Source: Spirogloea muscicola (lineage: Eukaryota; Streptophyta; Zygnematophyceae; Spirogloeales; Spirogloeaceae). From it: 23,024 bases of DNA. Position 1 is the first letter of the stretch; each line of letters starts with the position of its first letter. Positions 1 to 9,329 of the stretch are shown here, piece by piece. The DNA lies in assembly GCA_009602725.1 (NCBI GenBank), contig WELB01000100.1, positions 397,512 through 420,535 on the forward strand. The letters run 5' to 3'. A program made the position numbers and the translations under genes. Below the pieces are notes generated by a model. That model did not search any database. It was not told the DNA's origin and was given only the letters and a program-made list of their open reading frames with translations.

Positions 1-154
1 TATGCGTTTGTCTATGTCGCTACAGCGTTCCCAAGCGCTTGCTTTGCATCGCCGCGCTGGTCGTGCCCTTGCAGCAGCCTCTGGCTTGCGCAGCGGGGTT
101 GCTCTTCCTCCCCTCAGCTCATCTGACTTCCTACTGCTGACACGGGGTTACTAA
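1..154 (+). mobile_element. LINE ORF C-terminal tail (5'-truncated copy)
   Basis: The frame from position 2 runs 50 codons from MRLSMSLQRSQ, through RAGRALAAASG, to the conserved end SDFLLLTRGY, with TAA at 152-154. An independent copy at 9545-9697 has the same length from MRL to stop and the same pattern (MRLSLSLQRSQ...LTRGY-stop). At least ten other partial copies of this ending lie in the window in both orientations. It reads as the last part of a retrotransposon ORF truncated on its 5' side, which here is also the window edge. The RAGRAL and LTRGY blocks have no function I can name. Confidence 0.7.
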
Positions 155-310
155 GAGCGCCCTGGCTGTCTAGCCTGTGGCTCCGTCATGAACACCTGTA
201 TGCATCTGGCTGGCTTTCACAGCCGCTCTTTTAATATCAGCAGCCGCTTCCTCTGCCATAGCTTCTTCAGGCCCCTTCGTAGCTGCTAAGCGTTTTTGGC
301 CCCGACGAAA
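155..310 (+). mobile_element. LINE 3' region following the tail at 1-154
   Basis: After the stop come short blocks also found downstream of other tail copies, notably CTTCAGGCCCCTTCGTAGCTGC (given here in two parts: CTTCAGGCCCCTT then CGTAGCTGC) near 265-290, also seen near 6260 and 14725. It leads directly into the hairpin unit starting near 311. No gene is seen. Confidence 0.5.
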
Positions 311-438
311 CTTTGTCAATTCTTTTCGGGCTGGCGTCTCACAGCCCTTGTCCCCATTGGGAGAGAAGTGGAAGTGGTAGTGGCACTTCCAATGGGGACA
401 AGGGCTGTGAGAAGCCAGCCCGAAAAGAATTGACAAAG
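311..438. repeat. 50-bp near-perfect inverted repeat of two LINE hairpin units
   Basis: Left arm 311-360 and right arm 389-438 are reverse complements at 49 of 50 positions; the one mismatch is G at about 336. The spacer is 28 nt (361-388). Each arm contains the common unit seen elsewhere: TTTGTCAATTCTTTTCGGGC, then TGGC..TCACAGCCC, then a TTGTCCCCATTGG block. Two units lie head to head, so one strand could fold into a long hairpin. It may come from insertion of one element copy next to another in opposite orientation. Confidence 0.8.
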
Positions 439-768
439 GTTCGAAGGGCCAAATGACGGAGGGGCCTAAAGCTACAATGACGGAGGGGCCTGAAGATGCT
501 ATGTCAGAACGGGTGGAGGATGGAGGATGGAAGAGAGAAGAAGGGCTCGCCCATTGAGGATAGGGGCTCGGAAATGCCAGCCCAAAGAAGATTGAACGAA
601 GTGCGAGAATGGGCCAGGGAAAGCACTAAGCAAAATAAGCACAAAAAGAAGCAGCTACGAAGCACTCAGTAACCCCTGCTAGGCAGCCTCAGGTCAGAGA
701 AGCTAAGCTCCTGCAACCGAGTCCCCTGCCCAGAGCCAGAGGCAGCACCGAGGGCTCTTCCGGCATGC
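439..768 (-). mobile_element. LINE tail and 3' region, minus orientation
   Basis: On the minus strand a degenerate tail (HAGRALGAASGSGQGTRLQE, then SDLRLPSRGY) ends with TGA at 668-666. It is followed by a 3' region with a TTCTTTGGGCTGGCATTT...GAGCCCC hairpin unit around 600-550 and CTTCAGGCCCC blocks near 500-460. The same tail and following 120 bp recur on the plus strand at 15240-15450, and the following 120 bp also at 6555-6670. This is a decayed copy. Confidence 0.65.
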
Positions 769-1455
769 AGGTGCAGAGAGAAATCTCTAAAGTCACTTTG
801 GCCGCGCTTTTCTTCCTTTCTAAGACTCTCTCAGTAGAGGGCGATGGCTGTGATTGGCCAGCCCAGAAACTAATACTGTATTATGCAACTAGAGAGAGGA
901 GTCCGCGGTGCATCGCGCATGAGAGTGGCTCTCCCAATGGGGGCAAGGGCCGTGAAAAGCCAGCCCGAAAAGAATTGACAAAGGTTCGAAGGGGCCAAAT
1001 GACGGAGGAGCCTATAAGCGCTATGTCAGAACGGGTTGAGGATGGACCACTCAGTAGCCACGGGTGAGGAGCCTCAAATCGACACACCAGCAGCCGAAAA
1101 AGAATTCCCCTGACGAAAGCCAGAGGCTGCAGCGAGAGCACAGCCAGCACGCAGATGCAAGGCGTGGGCCATGGACCGCTGGAGGGACACTGAAAGACGC
1201 ATGCGATAAACCTGGGCCCACGAGCCAGCGGCGTTGAAGCCAGCCGGCTCACCTCGCCTTAGGGACACAGCGCATCGCGCAAGCCAGGCTAGCAGGTCGA
1301 GCCACTGGGACCCAAGAGCCCCGTGCACATCCACGGCCAGGGGTACGAACTCGTCTCCAGCCGGGTGGTCAGCATGTTTGGCCGCCTTGCTGCGAGCGGC
1401 CTTCGCCGCAGCATGGCCAGCCCGCGAGGCAGAGGCCCGCAAGGCATTAAATGAT
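769..1455 (-). mobile_element. LINE ORF 3' part plus 3' region, minus orientation
   Basis: Reading down from about 1455 on the minus strand, one frame shows ADHPAGDEFVPLAVDVHGA, then a WLDLLAWLAR block, FNAAGSWAQVYRMRLS and HLRAGCALAAASGFRQG. It parallels the plus copy at 14190-14400 (ADHPVGDEFAALAIDVHGA, WLDLLQRLAR, FNAAGSLAQVFRMR). A one-base loss near 1080 shifts the frame; after correcting for it, the ending SDLRLLTRGY and TGA at 1053-1051 are restored. Below the stop lie a hairpin unit (about 990-930) and a second, weaker one (about 880-835). It is a 5'-truncated retrotransposon copy. Confidence 0.75.
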
Positions 1456-1600
1456 TTGGGGCCCAATTCAAGCCAATAAATTGTTCAGGCAAACACTAGT
1501 GCAAGAACGTAAGGCTACATGAAACGAAGCCCGATGCTAAGGTGGCGAACGTAAAAGTGTGACGTTAGTACCCACGGGTGAGCACATACAACTAACGATG
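1456..1600 (-). mobile_element. LINE tail with TTGGCTTGAATTGG-type 3' end, minus orientation
   Basis: On the minus strand the remnant LYVLTRGY-stop (stop near 1570) is followed by a different 3' sequence from the hairpin type: CACCTTAGCATCGGGCTTCG, then GCACTAGTGTTTGCCTGAAC and ATTGGCTTGAATTGG. Relatives in minus orientation lie at 5750-5890, 13505-13605 and 15640-15735, and one in plus orientation at 9697-9760. This copy abuts the ORF fragment below 1455, so two LINE pieces are joined head to tail. Confidence 0.65.
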
Positions 1601-2732
1601 GAGAACACGGCAGTAATTGACGGGGGTGCCATCGAAGGTTTGCCCAGTTCATGCCGACAAGCCCCCAGCGCTTCGCCGAGCGACGATCCCCGTCGCGGTT
1701 CGTTCGGCCCCATCCCCGTGCCGTCGCGCCAACGGGTCGTGTAGCTGGTGGAGGCTGCCAGCTGCCGACGTAGGAGCGCTGCACTCAGTCGTTGAGCGTA
1801 TATATCCCGTCCCAGCCATCAGCAACATGGCTCTCTCGCACACTTCAGCGGACAATTGCCTTATCTGGCTTATAAGTTGCGGCCTTTGTCCTTGCAGTCT
1901 TCTTCCTGGCCACTTGCTCGGTACGCACGGTGGAGGTGTTGGCCTTGCAATCTACACAGATAAGCAACAGAGCAACTACCTTTCCCCCTTGGCAATTGAC
2001 AGCCATGGCGATGTGAAATTTCCGGAAGGAACTGAGTCTCCTCGCAGGTGGCAGGCCCTTGCCAACGAGCAGGCAGGCTCGCTTGCTCAAAGCATCGGCA
2101 TGAGGTCGTCTGTGTCCTGGCAGGGCTCGATGGGCCTTCCTTGCACTTGCAGACCATCACGTAGCAAGGGAGCCATTCGCGGATTGCTCCCTTGCACCAG
2201 TCCGTCTGACCCTTGCATTGAAAATGCATCCTACGTTTTTACGTTACAGTATAATTTCCGGTACAAGCTACATGGATTGTGGCTCTTGCGTTGCATGGTG
2301 GCACACGCTTGTGATTGCTGTGCTAGGAACCCACTGGCCTCAGCATGGGGCCTTCCCAGCAATGACATGAGCTCCACATTCGAGAGCTTCAGTGCTGCAA
2401 TCGCATGCTTACCAATTATCCACAGCTGCAGACAAACCATGTTCACTGCGATCTAATGTGCCATGTCATTCTTAGATCAACCTGCACAAACACGGATTGC
2501 CCAAAAAAAAATATGTAGGATTGGCTATCCTGGCAGCCAGCCAGCTATGACTAAATTCTTGGGCATGGTGAGCAATGCACTCATGTCATAGTACGGTCTA
2601 TGCAGCCAACACACAGCAAGTGAGTGCCTAAACTGAAAGGCAGCATTCGTACAGTACAAGCATTCTGTCTCCACTAGCACTGCTGCAAGGCCAGCTAGAT
2701 CCAGAAACAAGGAGGCACAAAGCAGACTGTCC
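1601..2732. other. Unassigned region; long open frame, no recognised gene
   Basis: The plus frame 1617-2456 stays open for 279 codons, but the product is rich in Cys, Ser and Trp and matches no family I know. On the minus strand, frames within 1845-2230 give a Cys-rich stretch (CKGQTDWCKGAIREWLP) and a basic ending (ARKKTARTKAATYKPDKA, stop near 1847). The latter could be the last exon of an unknown minus-strand gene (acceptor-like TGTGTAG just before ATTGCAAGGCC). Neither reading is secure. 2457-2732 would be the 3' flank of the oxidoreductase gene. Confidence 0.25.
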
Positions 2733-4993
2733 TCAAGCATGTCCATCTGAACGGTCCACTACTAGGACAATTTTGCCTATATGAGCACTTGACTCAAGGT
2801 GCTCATGTGCTTTTGCAGCCTCTGTGAGAGGAAGTATGCAGTCAATGACTGGCTTAATTTGTCCACTCTCAATCAATGGCCACACATTCTTGCGCACCTC
2901 CGACACTATCCGCGCCTTCTGGTCAAGTGGCCGAGCTCGGAGCCCTGCAGCTGGAGGACACGATTGCCCACAGCAAGTATTTGTTAGCATGCTTTGCCAT
3001 ACTGGGTACCATTGGAGTTATACAGACGTCAAGGGATTGGCAATGAGCTCAGCTACGTAGATATCCAACAACCTCACAAAGCAGCAGGCATACGAGATGT
3101 GATGCTCAGCGCAAGTCTTTCTGATACCACGGATAGGAGTAGACAGAAGCTTGCTGACATTGGATGGTCAAGCGCTTCTTGAATACTGGTGTCAAGTCCA
3201 GCTCGGCCTTTGAGCCCCCCGCAAAGTACAGGCAGAATAGTCTACCATCCTTCGCTAAGACATCCAGATTGTTTGCCAGATAAGGGCCGCCAATGTGATC
3301 CAGGACAACATCCACCCCTGCATCGTGCAGTCTGTGCTCAGTGTATACAGAGGGCCATCTTGACAAGTAGCAAATTTACTCATCTCTGAGTGCAATTGGT
3401 GGTTAAATATTATGTAAGGAGAGTCAGCTGCTATTTACCTTGGCCATTTGTAACCTCCTTGCAAACCTGGACAAAGTCTTCCTCCTTGTAATTGATGCCA
3501 ACTTCTGCTCCCAGCTTCTTCACTGCCTCTATTTTTACCTTGCTACCTGTCGCACTCAAAGTAATGTGATCAAATGGTAGCAGCAGAAACATCTCAGGAC
3601 TTTGCTCCACGCACTTCACATGTTCAGAATGAGTTCAGAGCTGATCAAGTCATGGGGCACAGACAGGATAGCAAGCAGAAGAGCATTCTTACCAGCGGTG
3701 ATAAGCACTCGGCATCCAAGTGCCACCGCAAGTTGGACCGCAAAAGTACCAACTCCACTAGAACCCCCGTGTATCTGCGTAGAGAATGTGATGTTGACAT
3801 CGTTCAGAATGCAGACTACTCGGCGCAGGCTAAGTCAGCAAGTCGACATAAAATCCTTGAGGTCTTGCAGAACATTCAAGGAGGCTTGCAGAACATTCAA
3901 GGAGGTACCTGGTTAGGATGCCTAATAGCGTACCAGAAGGGTCTCTCCACGCTTGAGCCTGGACATCTCGAAGATTGTGGACCACACAGTGCAGGCAACC
4001 TCAGGTAGTCCAGCTGCCTCGACCAGAGGCACATTCGTTGGCCTTGGCAGGACCTGCCCGGCCGGAACATTCACTTTCTCGGCATAACCGCCACCCGCAA
4101 GGAGCGCACAGACCTACGCAGTCATGGAAGAGAGCATTCATGAGGAGCCGCGCCATTTTGTCAAGCCATGCCAGCAATATGCAAGTTGGCTGCCAAGTTG
4201 CAGATTGATTGCTGAGGAGCTTTCTGAAGCGAGCTCGATACGAGCAGCTTAATGTGAATGGCACTGAGGTGCAGCGCATGCAGTCGGGGCTTGCCTCGTC
4301 TCCCACGTTCAAGCCTTCCACGCCTTCACCGAGCTGCTCGATCGTCCCGGAGCACTCCAGGCCCAGTATTGCCGACGCCCCCGGCGGAGGTGCGTACTTG
4401 CCTTGCCGCTGTACGCAACGGAACTTGCCAAGTTGCTCAGCATGGATCGTGGACACGCGCACAGCACACTTGGTCTGCTTGCAGTATGGCCCCTTCGAGC
4501 TTCTCTCACCATTTCCCTGGGCTGGCCACTCACAGCCACCGAGCTCTACTGAAAGCGTCTCCATATGGTGCTCGTAGAGCACTGTGCTGAGTGAGAGAGC
4601 CTCTGAGAATCTGAGATTCTGCTTCTGCAGCGACTCAAGACCTGGGAGCTATTGTGGCATTCCTTGGCGGCCGCGCTCATCAGAAGGAGCAGCCCCGACC
4701 TGCATCTTGTCCGCGCCGTTGAGGGCCGTGGCAGCCACCCGGATGAGGACCTCGCCAGGCGCCGGCACCGCGTCCGGCACGTCCCGCAGCTGCAGGACCT
4801 CCGGCCCGCCGGGCTGCGTGATCACGATGGCCTTCATCGGCGGCGGTGCTGCGCGGGCTCTGAGACCGTCCGGCGGCGAGCCTGCGACGCGAAGGGGCAG
4901 CGGCGGCGGAGGCGGCCGCGGCGGCGATAGCGGCAGGGACGACGAGACGCTGGGCGGCCGGGGACAAGGCCGAAGCTGCCGTGGCAGTGCCAA
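2733..4993 (-). CDS. NAD(P)H:quinone oxidoreductase, PIG3 / zeta-crystallin family
   Basis: Seven exons: 4993(or 4837)-4700, 4408-4295, 4113-3934, 3774-3693, 3546-3439, 3317-3159, 2950-2733. From the inner Met (MKAIVITQPGGPEVLQL) the product is 332 residues, a normal length for this zinc-free medium-chain dehydrogenase/reductase family. It reduces quinones or similar carbonyls with NAD(P)H. Visible blocks: PGASAILGLECSG (GroES-like part), AGGGYAEKVNVPAGQ, the Rossmann motif IHGGSSGVGTFAVQLA (residues 145-160), GVDVVLDHIGG, and the ending SSAHIGKIVLVVD. An in-frame upstream Met adds 52 residues rich in Pro, Arg, Ser and Leu, beginning MALPRQLRPCPRPPSVSSS, which could be an organelle transit peptide; start choice is open. 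Intron 2 has a GC donor (GAG/GCAAGC), supported by exact phase and by VGDE/VCALLAGGGY continuity. The last acceptor was chosen to restore TIQSAGLRARPLDQK. Confidence 0.93.
3864..3905. repeat. 21-bp tandem duplication in an oxidoreductase intron
   Basis: CTTGCAGAACATTCAAGGAG plus G occurs twice back to back (3864-3884 and 3885-3905), within the 3775-3933 intron. The copies are identical, so the duplication is likely recent. Confidence 0.85.
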
Positions 4994-5280
4994 GAGGGCG
5001 GGCGGTGCGTGACCTGGCGAGACGCCGACAGCTGACGTTGGAGTGCGGCCAGAGGGAAACCCAAGGCAAGACGCTTCCAGGAATGTGGCTCTCCCAATGG
5101 GGCTGTGTGTGAGAAGCCAGCCCGAAAAGCCAGCCCGGAATTGACAAGGTTCGAAGGGGCCAAACTACGGAGAAGAAACTGCGCGACCTCCAGAGGAGGG
5201 CGATGGCTTGGAGAGGCCAGCCCAAATGATAGAGAATGAGAATGAGCCAGGCGAGGAGTCAGGCGTTTAGAGAAAATGCG
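4994..5280 (-). mobile_element. LINE 3' hairpin units upstream of the oxidoreductase
   Basis: 5085-5165 carries a minus-oriented hairpin unit (CTCTCCCAATGGGG, GTGAGAAGCCAGCCCGAAAA, then GAATTGACAAGGTTCGAAGG), with GCCAGCCCG present twice in a row. A second unit, GGGCGATGGCTTGGAGAGGC followed by CAGCCC, lies at 5197-5225. No gene is seen, and the promoter of the minus-strand oxidoreductase must lie in or next to this repeat. Confidence 0.6.
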
Positions 5281-5520
5281 CTTCGTGAAGAGAAGAGAGA
5301 CATGGCCTTCTACCTGGGGTCTAGGCGGGGTGCCACTTTCTCAGCTGCGAGTTACTCCGACTTGCTGCTGCTCACTCGTGGTCACTAAGCTTCCATCTGC
5401 GGTAGTCTTGTGTCTAGCTGTGTGGTCATAGGCGCCTTCCGAGCTCTTTGGACCCTGTCCATTCTTTTTGGGCTGGCCTTTCCCAGCCCCTACCTTCAAT
5501 GGGAAAGCACTTTCTACCTC
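5281..5520 (+). mobile_element. LINE tail and hairpin 3' region, plus orientation
   Basis: The frame shows FSAASYSDLLLLTRGH, ending with TAA at 5386-5388; the usual Tyr is replaced by His. Downstream is a hairpin unit with a 7-bp stem, GGGCTGG 5470-5476 and CCAGCCC 5483-5489, loop CCTTTC, followed by CTACCTTCAATGGGAAAGC. Confidence 0.65.
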
Positions 5521-5739
5521 CAGTAGAGGTCAGCTTAGCAGCAGGTGATGTACATCTGTCAATGTGCTAGCCTTCGTACTTGGCCACTGAGGCCCTCCAT
5601 CAATCAATTCACAATCCAGTTCCCGATGTCTGTGACTGGCCGCCCAATTACCAAAGCTTGAAGGGGCCAGAAAAGCGCTGAAGCACACAGCAACTCAAAT
5701 GGCCAAAAGATGCTCACAAGAGAGACGGGCGCGGTGCGC
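5521..5739. other. Intergenic sequence with degraded repeat pieces
   Basis: It contains a weak minus-oriented block (GTGACTGGCCGCCCAATTACC, given as GTGACTGGCC and GCCCAATTACC) and a stretch, GAAAAGCGCTGAAGCACACA, that recurs at about 13380-13400. No gene is recognised. Confidence 0.4.
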
Positions 5740-5960
5740 ATGAAATGAAGGGTGGTCAATTCAAGCCAATGTATCAATACATTGTCCAGGCAGAAGCTAG
5801 TGCAAATAGTTGGGGCTAATGAAATGAAGCCCTATGCTAAGGTGGCTAAGGTAAAAGCGTGATAGGTACCCACCGGTGAGCAAATACAGATCCGACTGGC
5901 TCGTTCGGGGAGCGGGAGCGCTGTTACGGAAGCTGGTGGCCTGAAGGGCCGTGCACTTCC
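5740..5960 (-). mobile_element. LINE tail with TTGGCTTGAATTG-type 3' end, minus orientation
   Basis: On the minus strand SQSDLYLLTGGYLS replaces the usual SDxxxLTRGY-stop (Arg to Gly, stop lost). It is followed by CACCTTAGCATAGGGCTTC, then the CACTAG/GCTTCTGCCTGGACAATG block, TTGGCTTGAATTG and CATTTCATGCGCACCGCG. This matches the ends at 1456-1600, 13505-13605 and 15640-15735. Confidence 0.65.
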
Positions 5961-5972
5961 AAAAGGTGGCCG

Positions 5973-6700
5973 GTGGCTAGGCCTAAAAGCCAGAAAATTG
6001 GACGGCTATGGGGAAGCCCAGGCTCAAACACGGGACAATGTTTGTGGCGCGCATGGATTATCGTGTTATTTTGCGCTTTCCGGCCTTTTCAGGCCGGAAG
6101 GCGCCATGGCCCACGCCTTGCATCTGCGTGCTGGCCGCGCTCTCGTTGGGCCTCTGGCTTTCGTCAGGGGGATAGTTTTCCGGCAGCTAGTCTGTCGGAC
6201 TTGAGGCTCCTCACTCGTTACTACTGAGTGGTCCATCCTCCCCCGTTCTGACATAGCATCTTCAGGCCCCTTCGTAGCTGCCGAGCGCTTTAGGCACCCC
6301 CGTCACTTGGCCCCTTCGAACCTTTGTCAATTCATTTCGGGCTGGCTTTTCACAGCCCTTGCCCCCATTGGGAGAGCCACTTCTTCTTTCAGGCCTTGTA
6401 CAAAGCTTTGGGCTGGCCTCTCTCAGCCATTGCCTTGTATTGGAAGAGCAATTTGTTTGGGCTGACCTCGTTTTCTATGGGCGGGCAATTTCTTTCTCAC
6501 AGCCTCTTACAGCGTTGTTTCTTGTTACAGCCATTGCCTTACATCAAGAAGTGAGCTCTTCCAGCTCTTCTTGTGCTTGGTGTTCTTAGTGCTTCCCCTG
6601 GCTCCTTCTCGTCCTTTGTTCATTCTTCTTTGGGCTGGCTTTTTCGAGCCCCTATCCTCATGGGCGAGCCCTTCTTCTTCCGAAAGGGGGCGGGGGCGGT
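5973..6700 (+). mobile_element. LINE ORF tail with long hairpin-array 3' region
   Basis: The frame ending at 6227 shows SACWPRSRWASGFRQGDSFP, then AASLSDLRLLTRYY-stop. The stop is followed without a break by CTTCAGGCCCC (near 6260), GGCCCCTTCGAACCTTTGTC and at least four hairpin units: 6339-6358 (GGGCTG/CAGCCC), about 6409-6432, about 6459-6512 (weak), and 6632-6650. It is the clearest copy showing that the hairpin array belongs downstream of the LINE stop codon. Confidence 0.75.
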
Positions 6701-6840
6701 GAATTGCCAGCCCAGAAAGAATGGACAAGGTCCAAACAGCGCCAAAACCAGACAGCTATGCAAGAGACTACAGCAAAGGGGAGCTTAGTAACCCCGAGTC
6801 AGCAGCCGCATTGGCAGAGCTGTTTCCTTCCTGACTGAAA
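6701..6840 (-). mobile_element. LINE tail remnant, minus orientation
   Basis: On the minus strand the string MRLLTRGY is followed by TAA at 6787-6785, then by a GCCAGCCC-containing unit read from the other side at 6680-6720. Only the last ORF residues remain. Confidence 0.5.
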
Positions 6841-7168
6841 GGGCGGGCAAAAGCCCGCCAATACAGGTCGTGGAAGAAGCTAGTGCAATGCATTACTCTT
6901 CCCAGAAATGGATGCGGCTGCTGCTAGTAAAAGACCGGCTGTAAGAGGCCACCCAGATGCATACAGGTGTTCATGACGGAGCCACCAGGCAGTAAGGGGC
7001 GATAGCTGTGATGGCTGTGACCTCTTCCATAGAACGACAACGGCCAAGCCCGACGGCCGACCTGAACGGGACGCCCCACTCTCTATACCTCAAGGAGTGC
7101 TCGTCCCAGTCGCGACGGGGGCTGCGTAGGTTGCCCCACTCGGCACTCCGCTGCGTGGCGAAGGAGGC

Positions 7169-7208
<40 letters not shown>

Positions 7209-7632
7209 TGCCTCCGCCGCCTCNCCACCGCCGCGGCCGCCGCCGTCGCCGCCGCTGCGCTAGGCGGGGCACAAAGGACAGCGGGGGCGCCAAGGCGGGC
7301 CTGGCGGAGAGCGGCTCCTGGAATTGGGGTCGTAGGGTCATCCCTCTGCACGGCTGGGGCAGCCGGCGCGTGGGCCGGGGCGGCCGGGTCATGGCACCTC
7401 AGCTGCCGGCCAAAAGCTGAGCGGCTCTCAGCCGCTCCCTCGTCGCGCGCCACGCCGCAATGTGCCGCCGAGCCCTGCAAGGCTGCGCTCGCGACGCCGC
7501 CGTGGTGCGGTCCTGAGCTCTCTGGTCGCCAATTCGGCGAGGGTCCCGCGACAGAGCTTCGGCTGCTGTGCAATTCGACTGCTGCTACCGCCACACTCCT
7601 GCCGCCACGGGCGCCGCACTCCGATAGCTGAA
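6841..7632. other. Upstream region of PLMT, GC-rich, no gene called
   Basis: Open frames cross this region on both strands, but they are driven by a GCC trinucleotide tract and read as poly-Arg or poly-Gly. The part nearest the PLMT start is probably promoter and 5' UTR. The piece 6930-7030 resembles repeat material seen at 170-260 (ATGCATACAGGTGTTCATGACGG, split as ATGCATACAGG and TGTTCATGACGG). Confidence 0.4.
7169..7256. repeat. GCC trinucleotide tract with ambiguous base
   Basis: About thirteen uninterrupted GCC/CCG units (about 7169-7208) are followed by impure GCC-rich sequence with an N at 7224. It is a microsatellite and its length in the assembly is uncertain. Confidence 0.9.
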
Positions 7633-8501
7633 ATGGTGGAGGCGACCGAGCTCCTGTGGCGCGCTTACCATGTCCTGGAGATGGAGCTCGCGGCTGTCAA
7701 CCAGGCGCTGCTCTGCCTGGCGGTCGCTCTGCCCTTCTGCTTCTACTGGTACCTGTGGACGCACCCCCGCCGGTGGGTCGCCTGGTGTCGTGGGGCGGAC
7801 CCCTGCCGGACCATGGCCCGCACTGCGCACCTGCTCAAGCTCGTGCAGGCTGCCGCAGTACTAAGCCAGTCAACACTGCGGTGGCCACCTTGGTACTGCG
7901 TCCTTGCTATTGTCGCCGGTCAAGCCCTTAACATCAGGTAACACGGGCTCAGGGCCCCTGCAAGTTGCAACTTGACCAGGCTGCTGCAACTTGCTGACAG
8001 TTATACTACTGTCCACCTCTGCTTTGATGTCATTGTGCTAGTCCGTCGCTCAGCAGACGGGGCTGAAGAAATGTCATCAATTGCCTTTTAAAGCGTCTGC
8101 CTCATTGTACCTATCATGGATGAACTCTTTGGGTTGACAATCACGGAGTATTTGCAAGTTATATAATACACACGCGGGCCATGGGTGCATTCCTTCCACT
8201 GACGCTGTCATTGCTTGGGTGGTCTGCCAGAGTCTATCAGCTGCTAGGGGAATCTGGAGTATACTACGGTGTGCGCTTTGGCAAATATGTGCCTTGGGTG
8301 GTGGACTTTCCTTTCACCTATATACAAGACCCGCAGTACATTGGCTCCATCCTCACCCTCCTGGGCTGCCTGTGCTGGGCTCCTTGGCCCCTCATTGCCG
8401 TTTGGGCGGCAGGCTATTTCTTCATGATTGTTCTTGAGCGACACGAGGACGTCAAAACTCGAGCAAAACCACAGCCTCAACCACCCCAGGTGTACAGCTG
8501 A
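7633..8501 (+). CDS. PLMT: Phosphatidyl-N-methylethanolamine N-methyltransferase (PLMT)
   Basis: Two exons, 7633-7937 and 8231-8501, joined in phase 2 (AG/A gives Arg102), code for 191 residues. The enzyme adds methyl groups from S-adenosylmethionine to mono- and dimethylated phosphatidylethanolamine to give phosphatidylcholine, in the ER membrane. Family features: hydrophobic segments near residues 22-40, 77-96 and 148-170; a PFCFYWYLWTHPRRWV block; VYQLLGESGVYYGVRFGK across the splice; the signature DPQYIG at 135-140; and an ERHED-containing C-terminal end, as in the Arabidopsis protein. The N-terminus is about 25 residues longer than the plant protein. The Met at 7633 is the first that fits; the frame is open further upstream, but through low-complexity sequence. 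The intron is 293 nt with GT-AG ends. Confidence 0.93.
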
Positions 8502-9329
8502 AGTGCTACATCCATGGTCTCTTTATTACGAGCCACCTGCACCGGGCTGCGACGTGCTGGATGCATTAGTTGTGCATCGCATTTGGGTATCTGCTAGTTG
8601 TGCTTGAGAAAGTAGAAGAAAGCTGCGGGTATCAATGCTGCAGGGCTCCTTAGTTACTGCAAAAACACCCCAATGGCTGCAGACCAGTCAAGCAGCTTCG
8701 GTTATTGATCTAGCATTATCACATCAGAATGACAAAAGACCCGTGCAGTACCTGCGAGCTGCAAGCTCACCTCAGTAGGGTGATTTCTGATGACGGTCAA
8801 TCTTTGACTGCACATCTAGTATCTATACTCTGTCTTCTATCAATGAGAACGACCCAGTATTCCTTGCCTGTTGTCCACGAGGATCCGTTCTTGGCCTCAA
8901 GATACCATCCACCACCACGTCCTCCACTTTTTGCATTGCTGCAGGACCCGCCAGACAGCCTGCAAGCTCAGCAACTTTATGATACGGATATTGCCTTGTG
9001 TGGGCCTCGACTTGTTCATAGATTTTTTACATCATTTGGCAGAAGCACAGGTACTTGAGCATCTCCAGATGCAAGAAGCTTCACATTCGTCGTCCTAATT
9101 GGACCCTCATCGCCTGTCACCTGCTTAGGAGGAAGCACGAGAAGCAGCTGGACAGCACCTCTGTGTATCTGTTGGTAGGGTAACAATTGCTCAAAGTTGT
9201 GCGTCTAGCAGACAATTGATGCAGCTTCTTAATGATCACCTTCAAGTTGCACCTGGATAGCGGGCGTATGAAGACTGCTGACTCGGGAAAAATGAAACAG
9301 CCATTTGTAGTGGCCACTTACTTTGCCGA
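8502..9329. other. 3' flank of PLMT, no recognised gene
   Basis: A 109-codon plus frame at 8729-9058 and a 75-codon frame at 8871-9098 show no recognisable motifs. They lack a matching splice context and are treated as chance. Confidence 0.4.

Noticed and set aside
930-1010. GGTTCGA in the repeat units as a tRNA T-arm or tRNA gene
   Set aside because: No cloverleaf or clear A box could be formed around it; kept only as a weak B-box remark.
4584-5012. 142-codon plus frame
   Set aside because: It is the antisense of the first oxidoreductase exon and the GC-rich leader; the minus strand shows the conserved MKAIVITQPGG start.
6971-7631. Two long frames on opposite strands with poly-Arg or poly-Gly
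   Set aside because: They exist because the GCC repeat has no stops in any frame. They contain an N and show no domain.
8729-9098. Open frames downstream of PLMT as a small gene
   Set aside because: No motif, no splice context, and two overlapping frames of similar length suggest chance.
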